Of a stretch of DNA of 64,000 nt, positions 10,763-20,600 are shown in pieces. The stretch is from positions 124,001-188,000 of the forward strand of contig FMBT01000321.1 in the NCBI GenBank assembly GCA_900095095.1, written 5' to 3'. Numbering within the stretch: the first letter of the stretch is position 1; the number at the start of each line of letters is the position of its first letter. The notes beneath the pieces were generated by a model, which was given only the letters and a program-made list of their open reading frames with translations, ran no database searches and was not told the origin of the DNA. This DNA is from Fragilariopsis cylindrus CCMP1102. Its lineage: Eukaryota > Bacillariophyta > Bacillariophyceae > Bacillariales > Bacillariaceae. The translations under genes and the position numbers were made by a program.

Positions 10763-12026
10763 ATGTCATTTCAAGATGTTGGTAAACGTAATTCATCACG
10801 ACAACCAGTGAATGCCACCATGATGAGTAGTAATGGTAATACTGGTAGTAATTCTTCATCATTATCATCCTCCGCTCTCAAAACTAGTGCCAGTGTCTTT
10901 GCATCTATGTCAATACCAGCCGCAACTGTGACAACACAAATATCAGATTCAATCACACAATATCATGTACGTTTTACATTTACGTTTTTACATCACGATT
11001 TCGCTGCATAATGGTTTATGCTATGATGGTCCTGTGTCTGCAGAATTTGATTTAATGTAATTGATTCTACAAACACACACACACGCCGCCGTATTTGCCA
11101 TCCACTGCCGAATTTTCCTTCGTTCTTGACAAAGGCTGTGTTATCCCATTCGTTTTTTACTGTACTGATTATATTTTCTGATTCACATTCCTTTCTCTCT
11201 CTCTCTCTGTCTGCTCTAATATAAAAGCGGAATGTTGGAATACTTGAAAAGATTGCACATGCTCTATTAACACCAAATAATGGTGGTAGGAATAGAAATG
11301 AACTTGAACAACAGTACGTACGGTAGAATGTAGAATTGAAATTGAAATTGAAATGCAAACCCAATCAATGATTATTTGTTCTCACACATACATCATGCAT
11401 CCTTCTCCCTCCCTCCATTCTTTTTTTTTCCTCTCTCTTTAACCTCCCCATCCATCTAAAGATACAAGGCTCAATCCGATGTATTGCGTGAATTGGAATT
11501 ACGTTTAAAAGATGTTATTTTAGGACAAAGACAACGATTAAGTAGTCAATCAAATCAAACAAGTAGTACACATAAACAAACTTTAATGAAATTAGAACGG
11601 GATTTTGAACGTGTACAAACTAGTGTCCAAGTTACAAAATCGAAAGTCACAAAACAAATGAAACAATATCAGCAACGTGAGGGTACTGCTGCACGTCGTG
11701 ATCAAGAATCAGCATCAAATAACAATAATAACAATACTCAGACTGTATTACAACAACAACAAATACAAATTCAACAAGATCGATTACAGGAAGAAATTAT
11801 GCGTGAACGGGAAGATGAAATACGTGCTATCAACAAAGGGATGCATCAAGTGAATGAAATATATAAGGACTTAGCACATATTGTGGGTGAACAACAAGAT
11901 GATGTCGATCAAATTGAAAGTAAAATGGAAGAATCGAAGACCGCGGCACAATCGGGATACGAACAAGTCTCCAAAGCAAATGAAAAATATGGTGGTAGTG
12001 GAAATGCACAATGTATTATATCCTAA
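10763..12026 (+). CDS. Qa-SNARE (syntaxin, Pep12/SYP2-like) with C-terminal CaaX-like box, three exons
   Basis: Exons by splice sites and frame: 10763-10966, 11228-11313, 11462-12026 (284 residues). Donors are GTACGT and GTACGT; acceptors are AAAAG and AAAG. The protein begins MSFQDVG, like Pep12/SYP2 syntaxins, which open MSFQDL. The N-terminal part continues ITQYHRNVGILEKIAHAL, a syntaxin Ha-helix style stretch. The SNARE motif is about residues 205-272, with EIYKDLAHIVGEQQDDVDQIE carrying the Qa pattern; Gln241 is the expected zero-layer residue. Such proteins drive endosomal or vacuolar membrane fusion. Oddly there is no C-terminal membrane anchor: after the SNARE motif the chain ends GNAQCIIS, a possible prenylation CaaX box. 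Cys281 would be the lipid site. Confidence 0.85.
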
Positions 12027-12583
12027 TACATACAAAAAAAGTTTAAAATAAAATAAAAATGTAATAACAAAAGCACTATAACAGTTGTGTGGTTCATATT
12101 GTATTGTGGTGTGGTGCATGATGCGTGTTCGTCTACGAAAGCATTGCGAGTTCTATCACGTACTGTAGTAGCAATAGCAGGGAATGATAATAATAATCAA
12201 GCACGCACGTATGTATGAATGTATGTATGTATGTCGTCATTGGCATTATCATTACCATCATACAAGAAAAAAACGTAAATATAATAACAATCAATCAATA
12301 AATAAATAAAAATATTATACTATTATCTGCACTAAATCTCTTTTACTATTGTTATTCTCACGTGTTATCATAGCAAGTATTTTCATAACCTCGTTAAGAA
12401 GGGCAAGGATTTTTAGAACCCATCATACGTCCTGTTAATTCATGTTCATTGGATTATTGGTTGTGTGTATATATAATAATATATAGTATGTATGTATGCT
12501 CTCTTTATCTGCTTGTAAAACAACGCGAAAACCTGTGAGAACGAATTGCTGTGTTCTAAATTGGTTCCTACACAATTTATTTC
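12027..12583. other. 3' flanks of convergent genes
   Basis: Convergent 3' regions of the SNARE gene (plus) and DoxX-like gene (minus). Contains short (GTAT)n tracts near 12205-12235 and 12488-12497 and several AATAAA words (for example about 12300). No gene seen. Confidence 0.4.
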
Positions 12584-13288
12584 TTACTCTTCATCTAAAG
12601 AATTTCCTGTAATCTTCTTCCACATGTTGTCATAATAGTTGAGCTCTCCACCCAACACGATTGTATCCACAGAGTAGGCTCCAGCCCCAGCTGCTGAAAA
12701 GTAGGCCAAGACACCGACGTACATGGCCGCCAGTTCATAATTGTAACTGAGGGAAGGAGGTACTCCCAAAGGCCAGCCTTCCGATCCAGTTTTGAGCAAA
12801 TGAAAGGCCACTGCTGTTAACATGGTCATCATCATACTAAAGGCGACAGGTCGAGCCAAGACACCGACGGTCAATAACACGGCTCCAAAGACTTGGGTAG
12901 TGGCCGCACTCAACGTCCAAAATGTGGGTGGACCAGGCAAAAACGAAAAATACTTATCCACGACATTGACGCTGAAGCCTTCAACATTGTTGAATTTTTG
13001 TATCCCATGATGGATCATCAAGGAGCAAGTGGCAACGCGCAAGGTCAGAAGGATGACGTCTGCGACATTGTCCAAAGCATTCTCAAGAAATTGCACCGAT
13101 TCGTCCTCATCATCATCATCGGTCGTTGTGGCAGCATTCAGTGCGGTAGTGGGTAGTGCAAAGTGAAACTGTTGTTGTTGCTGAGGACGAGATGCTACCA
13201 GTCGTCCCAGGCTTGTTGTGCGAGGGGAAGACGCAGTAAAAGCAGTGCAGACAGCAGGAAGAACAGCAAGGATAGTGAGGAATTTCAT
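12584..13288 (-). CDS. plastid-targeted DoxX-like membrane protein
   Basis: A 234-residue protein. Residues 1-16 are a signal peptide (MKFLTILAVLPAVCT) followed by AFTASSPRT, which fits the ASAF-type signal-to-transit-peptide junction of diatom plastid proteins; an Arg/Gln/Ser-rich transit-like region runs to about 60. Residues about 75-205 resemble the DoxX/DoxD four-helix membrane family: ILLTLRVATCSLMIHHGIQK, then helices with GAVLLTVGVLARP, MMMTMLTAVAFHLL and YVGVLAYFSAAGAGAYSVD. The family is poorly characterised biochemically. The gene is divergent from the gene starting at 13862, and the two leaders are inverted copies of each other. A uORF overlaps the start codon. Confidence 0.8.
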   Translation of the reverse strand: MKFLTILAVLPAVCTAFTASSPRTTSLGRLVASRPQQQQQFHFALPTTALNAATTTDDDDEDESVQFLENALDNVADVILLTLRVATCSLMIHHGIQKFNNVEGFSVNVVDKYFSFLPGPPTFWTLSAATTQVFGAVLLTVGVLARPVAFSMMMTMLTAVAFHLLKTGSEGWPLGVPPSLSYNYELAAMYVGVLAYFSAAGAGAYSVDTIVLGGELNYYDNMWKKITGNSLDEE

Positions 13289-13341
13289 GTTTCACGATTC
13301 ATTCCATTCGGTATTTTGTGTGTTCTTATACGGAATTTCAT
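13285..13341 (-). other. uORF overlapping the start of the DoxX-like gene
   Basis: An upstream ATG at 13341 (minus) opens an 18-codon frame, MKFRIRTHKIPNGMNRET, whose TGA (13285-13287) overlaps the main ATG (13286-13288) as ATGA. The same arrangement with a related peptide occurs in the divergent neighbour. Termination-reinitiation control is an inference. Confidence 0.6.
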
Positions 13342-13859
13342 GTTGTCAATTCGGTATTTTGTGTTGTGTGTTTTATGGGAAGAAGTAACAAGTCAAGGAA
13401 GAAATTGCATTTGTTCGAAAGAACGAATGAGACGTGAACGACGTGTACTTGACGAGAAAGTCATGGTCAATGTGTGAACGGAAAATTTATTACATGATGG
13501 TTCATTAAATAAATGAAATTGAAATGAAATTGATATTACGGAAAGAGTACATAAAACTCATGTCATGTTGCGAAAACGCGTGCGCGTCGCACTTTTTAGG
13601 ACGAGGGAAGGTGTCGAAGAAAAATCGTATCCCGAACCCGTGCCATGCGAACTTAATTGAAGTCTATTCTATTTTCGAAAAGAAAGGGACCCAGATGTCA
13701 TTTTATTCTGTTACGGTAGAACAGAAAATGAAAGAGATGTCATTTCATTTTCTTCTTTGACTTGTTACTTCAGTACTTCTTCCCATAAAACACATAAAAC
13801 GCACAAAATACCGAAGCGACAACATGAAATTCCATAAAACACACAAAATACCGAACGGA
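13304..13859. repeat. inverted repeat spanning two divergent leaders (arms 13304-13404 and 13750-13859)
   Basis: The roughly 100-bp arms are clearly similar when one is reverse-complemented: both read TTCTTC-TTGACTTGTTACTTC, then TTCTTCCCATAAAACACA, then CACAAAATACCGAA, then GACAACATGAAATTCC, then ACACACAAAATACCGAA, ending just upstream of the start codons at 13288 (minus) and 13862 (plus). The right arm has a few extra bases (about five near 13773). The 345-bp spacer has no recognised feature. This is the shared promoter/leader region of the two genes. Confidence 0.9.
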
Positions 13860-13865
13860 AAATGA
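13824..13865 (+). other. uORF overlapping the start of the 13862 gene
   Basis: ATG at 13824 opens a 13-codon frame, MKFHKTHKIPNGK, ending in a TGA at 13863-13865 that overlaps the main ATG at 13862-13864. It shares MKF and THKIPNG with the uORF of the divergent DoxX-like gene. Confidence 0.6.
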
Positions 13866-15028
13866 AAGTATTGTTGGATTTGGTTTTGGTGGTGCTGTTG
13901 ATTGCAACAGCTAGCGCTTTTTTGCAGAGTACAACAAGATGCGAGAAGATAACAGCAAGCGCGTCTACTGCAATATTTATGGAGTCGAAAGCATCTCCTA
14001 CCGAAGCCATACAATCCGATGATGAATCTTTTCACGAAACAAAGAATGACAGCAAAAAAATAAAATCTGCATCATCATCATGCTGGTCCATGGAAATGGA
14101 TTGGACGTTGCAAGATGCAGTACCTCAATTTACAATTTTGTCGAAAGAACATACGGCAACATTCTGGCATTCCTTTCAAGTAGCGCATTCTGAATTTAAA
14201 CAATTTTCCGAGTCCGAGTTGGAAGAACGATATATGTATTTATTAAACAAACACTCCGAGCAAGAACAAACTACAAATGCACTACCCCCCTGTGGTTCTT
14301 CACCCCATCTCCTATCGGAATGGTGGATATTAGAAGAGAAAAATATCATGGGTGGAATTCTTCCCAATGGATCGACTACTTGGTTTCCCATTTCGCGTGG
14401 AGGAACCTTACAGCATCAATCGAACAACTCACCAACAATTGATACTGCAAATAATTTACCCAACTTATTGTTGGCCATACCAGGAGGTTATGTCGTTGCC
14501 AGAGATGGAATCATTTACGAAATGGGACACGCATCAAAATCAATGATTAGCGACAACATAAAAGAAATGAAGGCTCAGCCATCACAAAATGCGCCGACTC
14601 TCATGATTGCACATACCACGCAAGAACAACACGACAAACATACGCGCAAAGTGATACTGACAGGCATTGTAGGTTCAGCTGTACTATCAGGAGTATTGGC
14701 TTTTGCCATTGGGACCCAATTTGCAGCGTCTCTAGTTGCCACGCCAAACTCGGCACCGTCATGCCCGTATGCATCATCGACCGCATCCCACATTTCGTTG
14801 TTGTCACCATCGTCGGCTACATCCCACCTTTCCTTGCGCAGCGATTCGACAATTACTGAGCAACGTATCATTCAAGAGTTACGGGTAGTACGAGAAAAGA
14901 ATGCGGTACAGACACTGCAAAAGGCGGAACAGACATTACAAGATCGAATAAAACAAGATGAAAAAGTCCTCTTCCAGTTGCAACGCGAAGAAACGATGCA
15001 AGAGGGAGCCGCACTAGGGTTCTACTAA
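13862..15028 (+). CDS. plastid-targeted single-pass membrane protein, unknown function
   Basis: A 388-residue protein. Residues 1-20 are a signal peptide ending IATASAFLQS, an ASAF-type plastid-import junction. The middle (about 75-240) has conserved-looking Trp/Pro motifs (WTLQDAVPQFTILSKEHTA, LLSEWWILEEKNIMGGILPN, GYVVARDGIIYEMG) but no family I recognise. A strong transmembrane helix lies at about 264-288 (ILTGIVGSAVLSGVLAFAIG). The C-terminus from about 335 is a charged coiled coil. It is one exon and shares an inverted leader with the DoxX-like gene, so the two are likely co-regulated. Confidence 0.75.
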   Translation: MKVLLDLVLVVLLIATASAFLQSTTRCEKITASASTAIFMESKASPTEAIQSDDESFHETKNDSKKIKSASSSCWSMEMDWTLQDAVPQFTILSKEHTATFWHSFQVAHSEFKQFSESELEERYMYLLNKHSEQEQTTNALPPCGSSPHLLSEWWILEEKNIMGGILPNGSTTWFPISRGGTLQHQSNNSPTIDTANNLPNLLLAIPGGYVVARDGIIYEMGHASKSMISDNIKEMKAQPSQNAPTLMIAHTTQEQHDKHTRKVILTGIVGSAVLSGVLAFAIGTQFAASLVATPNSAPSCPYASSTASHISLLSPSSATSHLSLRSDSTITEQRIIQELRVVREKNAVQTLQKAEQTLQDRIKQDEKVLFQLQREETMQEGAALGFY

Positions 15029-15904
15029 TAGAGACGAAGTTGTCAGAAATTAGTTACGGATAGCATGACAGAATTCTAAAGTACTGTAGTCAGTCATGTA
15101 CTGCCGGTGTACTACTGCGTTTCAGCCACCTTCCTCGATTGTAAATAATAGATTTGTAGTATTAAAATAATTATTAATAGTAACAGAATCAAATTGTAGT
15201 TTTCATGAACATTGATATTAAGGATCAATACATATATTTATCAAGAAAAAACTTTTCCACCAACTTTTTAGATGTAGTATACAATTGATTGATTGGCTTG
15301 AATAAAAAATGCATCACGTGAGTGTACACGTATGTAAGTAATAAGTAGAGTGATGGCATGATGTGTTGTGTTTGACAATAGCTGCTCTACTGTAGCTATA
15401 CAGTAGCTACTCTACTAGGTAGATAGGAGCCACAGTACTACCGAAATAAGGGGTGTCGATTGTTTTGCTTTTATTGCTGACAAGAACATATCACGTATCG
15501 TAACTTTTTACAATAATAAAACTGACCGATACTATGAAAAAACACATATTCATTTGTTTGTTTGTTCGTTATCAGCATATCATACCATACCATACCATAT
15601 TCCATACCACTTTTTGCTATATCAGTAATTCATTTCACTTCGAACCGAACCGAAAATCAATCATTATTACCATCGTCATCGTCACCATCATACCGAGGGA
15701 AAAAGAGAAAGAGAGAGAGAGACGGTTTTTTCACTGGTCGAACTAATAGGATTCAAGATAAACGAAGCACAGTACTGTAGACCAATGGTGAATAACAAAA
15801 GGTAAATCGTTCCGATAGTAACATTATTACAGTACTGCGTGTGCAACTTGCGTTCAGTTTTTATCTTACTGATCTGATCTGATCTCATCTCATCTCATCT
15901 TTTC

Positions 15905-15928
15905 CACCCACCCACCCACCCACCCTAC

Positions 15929-15968
<40 letters not shown>

Positions 15969-15994
15969 TACACATACACATACACACACACACA
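15905..15994. repeat. microsatellite (CCCA)n then (CA)n
   Basis: Simple-sequence tracts with a few TA interruptions. Confidence 0.9.
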
Positions 15995-16131
15995 TATCAT
16001 GATGATACCATCGACTTATTCAACGAACAAGTCATGTAAAAAAAAGTCATTGGACCACCTTTCACGCATCGGGTATCGGGCTTATCCAACAGAAGAAGAG
16101 TACGGTAGCTATAATGAAGTTAAGCTAACGA

Positions 16132-16515
16132 TAAAATAAATTATAGCAATGTCTATTAACGGGTACCAATGCCAGGAATGTCATCTTAGCTTTGAACTTG
16201 AATATAGAAACATGATGACGATCGAACAAGACGCTATCAAATTGAATGGCTACAATATATCAATACGCCCATGTGTAATGAGACATCATACAATTGTGAT
16301 ATAATATGGTACACGCTAGCTAGATATTAAGCAGGAACAAAATAAATTATAGCAATGTCTTGTAGACGGTACGAATACCAGGTATCGATGCCATATAATA
16401 ATAATAGTTAAACAAGATCTTGACTTTGAACTGGAATGTAATAATGATGACGAACACGAGAGCGACACTATCAAATAAGGTAATGGTTATAATATATTAT
16501 ACGCCCATATCATTT
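16132..16515. repeat. two diverged tandem copies, period about 207 bp
   Basis: Both copies begin AAAATAAATTATAGCAATGTCT (16132 and 16339) and share in order GGTAC-AAT-CCAGG, TTTGAACT-GAAT, ATGATGACGA, ACTATCAAAT and TACGCCCAT. The similarity fades after about 16515. A second small duplication follows: TTCTTTTTTGTGATGAT-GATTC at 16678 and 16735. Confidence 0.75.
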
Positions 16516-17617
16516 TCAAGAGAACTTGGGAATTAATATGGAGGCCATAATGTGATGAGACATCACAAGATTGAAGAAAACAATTATACGAATGCATATA
16601 CTACTCCTGTTTTCACCCAAACATAATTGGGATGGATCATCTTGATGAGGAAAATGATAGTATATATGGAATTGTGTTCTTTTTTGTGATGATCGATTCG
16701 CTAACGCTACTAATATGGTATATGTAACTTTGTTCTTTTTTGTGATGATTGATTCAAAAACGCTACCAGTATCAATGTCCTTTTTAAATCTAGAATCATT
16801 GTTTGGGCCTTATTACTACTCCTTCCGATTGTTTGTCCGTGGGTTGATGCATTTTCGTTAAAATTAAGTCGTTCATTACTTCAATTTACATTATAATTAT
16901 TATTAGTAAAATTAGAGAACTGTACGTGGTAAGGGCTTATCAATATAATAATAATGACTTTTTGCGAGTGCTTCAGAATTGTATTTCAAGATGGTAGGTC
17001 CTATAGTGTTCAATATTCAATCTTGGGCTGTTAAAACGTATTATATCAATCCGGTCCTATCATAATAAGGGTTATAATATGTTAATTAATTCTATCTTGG
17101 TAAGATTGAAATAATTCCTTAAGATATAAAGGGCATATCATAGTAGTTTTTAAAAGTTCGCATTTGCGGTCAATTGTCATAAATCTGATCATTGTCATGA
17201 ATCTGATCAGGCCGAGCGTACACATTACTTATTATTGAGTCATCGAATGATGATTCATTCGTCGAGCGATTAAATCGTCTACTACTGCGTGTGCGTGTGA
17301 ATACTGTATTTATATGGAATACATCCCAAGACCTTTCACCGCCATCCTTTCGTAGTGTACTTCGCTGTTTACCCTTTTTTTGAATAATAGTATCCTCGTC
17401 TAGATGCATTCTGGTGTTACAGTATTATTTATTTCACATCCCCCATGCATTCTCATTCATTCTCATAAAATTTTCTTGCCGTCGTTTCCATTACAAAATC
17501 GCAAAAGTTTTACAAATAGAAACAAAAACAAAATAAAGACACGTATCCACTTCATTGCACTACACTTCCCATTCTAAATACTACTGCTACTGATACTACT
17601 GCTAAAAAAAAAACAAG

Positions 17618-20600
17618 ATGATTATGACTAATAACTCTTCCTTCGTCTTGGTGTTGTCGCTATCTTTGCTGCGATGATGATGATGACTGTTGCTGCCGAA
17701 GTTCAAGTCAGCAGCATCTGATCATAATAACGATCATCGTAAATTAGATACGGCATTTACAAAGAACCAACAGGATCACCAACATTTGATCCTACACCAA
17801 ATCCAACAAAGCCACCAACGGTTGAACCAACACCTGTTCCAACTAATCCACCAACTAATCCACCAACATTAGCGCCAGTTGTTCCGACTGAAGCACCATC
17901 AAAGTCTCCAACAAAGTCTCCCACAAAAACACCAACAACGACACCTACAAAATCACCAACATTAAAACCAACAAAATTTCCTACCAAGGAACCAACATTA
18001 TCACCAACAATATCAATTGAACCGACATCATCACCAACAGTTAGTCCAACAGGTAATCCAACAGGTACTCCAACATTATTTCCAACAGATAATCCAACAA
18101 ATGTACCTTCTGATAATCCAACAAATGTACCTTCTGATAGTCCATCACGTGCACCAGTTGTTGCAACAGCAGGTCCAACATCAAGTCCATCAGATGAACC
18201 ATCAACCGAACCAACACGTGCCCCTGTGCCTGCAACTGGATCACCAACGTCGTCACCAACTGTTAGTCCAACATTAAAACCAAGTCGTGCACCAGTACCA
18301 CCTACCAAAGCACCAACAAAACCACCAACAATGGTACCAACATTAAAACCAACACGTGCACCTGTACCACCAACACAATCACCAACATCGTCACCAACTG
18401 TTAGTCCAACGTTGAAACCAAGTCGTGCACCTGTATCACCAACAGATGAACCATCCAATGCTCCAACAGATGTTGGTGCAGATCAATGTGGTACTATCAA
18501 GACTGTTGGTAGTGAACTTGTATTAGGTCCAATTTCAAAACCATCATTAGAGAAACGTCCAAATGACTTTAATTGTAATACTGGGAATGGATCATGGTTT
18601 GCTAAGAGTTATGTTGTACCATCGTATGCATATACATTTACATTAACCCAAAAATGTGAATATTTATATAAAACACCAAGTACAACAAATGGTATATATG
18701 AAGAAGTGCGTGATGTCAATTCATGGTTCCATACTGCAGCAATAACATTTGTTCGAACTGATAATAGTGCGTACAGAGTCAGTCGTGACAACATTGGTTT
18801 TAATGGTCTATCAATACCAGATTATAAAACTGATTTATATGTTACAGATATTGCACAATCGGACAGTGATTGGTGTCCAGAAAATTATTGTGTAAAAGTT
18901 ACTGGAAAAAGTATTGATTATATCCAAGACAACTATGGTGCTAGTACTACTGACGTACAAGTACAGCTATCTGAAGAAGAAGACATCCTTCCTCGAGACC
19001 TTGAATTGATATATGCATTTAGTTCGAAGGATGCTAAAACAGATTTTTATAAAATGTTATATGATTCCATGAGATCTAATAATAAGGATCATATATTTTG
19101 ACAAATCATTTTACAAAATGTGGTTGTGATTCCTTTTGTTTAGATGATTACCTGAAGAAAATCAGCCAGCACAAGCAACATGTTATGTGGAAGAGGTATG
19201 TGGGGAACGTATATTTAAAATTTCCTACAAGGAAAATTATCCAGAAGAACTCAAACCGAAATGGTATAAGACAGGTACAACACAAGTAATGGAATGGTTT
19301 TCAGCATGTGCACAAGGACAATATAATTGTTGGAACATCCATCTAATCAAATTGATATGTTTACTGGATCCAGTAATACAAAAGCATTTCCAAATGTCTG
19401 GCAATATAATAGTTATGATGGTTTCAGTAACGTTTATGGACTTGGGGTAGAGAAAAAGAAGGTTCCCAGAATCAAAAAGGAATCAACCATATATGGTATG
19501 GTATTGTCCAAGTAAACAAGAACGTGCAAATTTGTTTGATTTTGGTAAAATTATAGAAAAAACACAATATATGAAAGATGCAGGACTCGAAAGTATTGTA
19601 CCAAACAAACCATGCGAACCTGAAATTATTAATCCACCAGATGTACCTGATTTACCACCACAAGTTGGTCCAGAATGTAACGATATTAATCATGTTGGAT
19701 ATTGTCATGAATTACCAGGCGGGACATGTTACATTCGTGCACCAACCCAATCCAATTGTGTCGAAGTGGAATTTGTTATACAAAGCGATTCAATACAAGT
19801 ATTTAATAATACCAAGGAATGGATGGAGAAATGTATCACAGTCGGTACAGATTGTGTCTTAGACGAAGAATATTCTACTGGTATTATCACAAATAATGGT
19901 GTACCAAATACTTTCCCGGTCTATCAAGAAAATTGGGGTTGGTATTTAATATTATATAATAGAAAAAATAATGGACAAAATACGATGAAAGATGGTTATA
20001 TCTACTATGATTGTCCAACTTGGGAAGGTATATATGGTGCAAAGAATGTAAGTCTATCATATACATTTGATTGCTTGCTTATTGTTGGTTGCTTTGTATC
20101 ATGTTGCTTGTCCATAATCGTAAACGTACTACGAATGAAATAACGCGCGTCTGAATTGTCGAGCCTCTATCTGAATGAGAACACAAAATGAGAACGTAAC
20201 GATCTTTCGTTTTCGGAAACCATGATTTTTTTTTTACGTACTCGCTTAAAACTCACGTATAATTACTCACTCTCAATAATTTTTCCGTCCCTTTCATTCT
20301 TTCCTTCGTTTCCTTTCCTTAGTTCACGGATGGTGCAGGTGATAGTTATGATGTATTTGGTAATACATATGGTGATTTATTTACTATTGAAGAATTGAAC
20401 GAAGATGAATGCACATTAGAACCAACCACAAATCCAAGTGAATCACCAACAATATCATTTGAACCATCCTATGTTCCAACACAAAGTCCAACAGTATGTT
20501 CGGAATCCTATTTAGATAGTGAAAGTTTAAATATTGCATTAGTTGTTGATTTATCATTTTCAACATATGAAAAACAATTTTCATCGACAATCGACATTGG

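Larger units (their letters stand above)
15029..17617. other. 2.6-kb gap with simple and tandem repeats
   Basis: No convincing gene. It contains ATACC and (GA)n tracts near 15580-15720, (ATCTC/GATCT)n at 15871-15900, (CCCA)n at 15905-15925 and (CA)n at 15933-15994, two diverged tandem copies at 16132-16515, and a short duplication near 16674-16770. A minus-strand frame at 17170-17409 (79 codons, charged) could encode something small but has no supporting feature. Confidence 0.4.

Noticed and set aside
17170-17409. 79-codon charged minus-strand frame
   Set aside because: Looks mildly coding but has no homology I recognise and lies in a repeat-rich gap; not called as a gene.
17757-18458. Minus-strand frame with GxxVGxxVG repeats
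   Set aside because: Antisense reading of the P/T array of the VWA gene.
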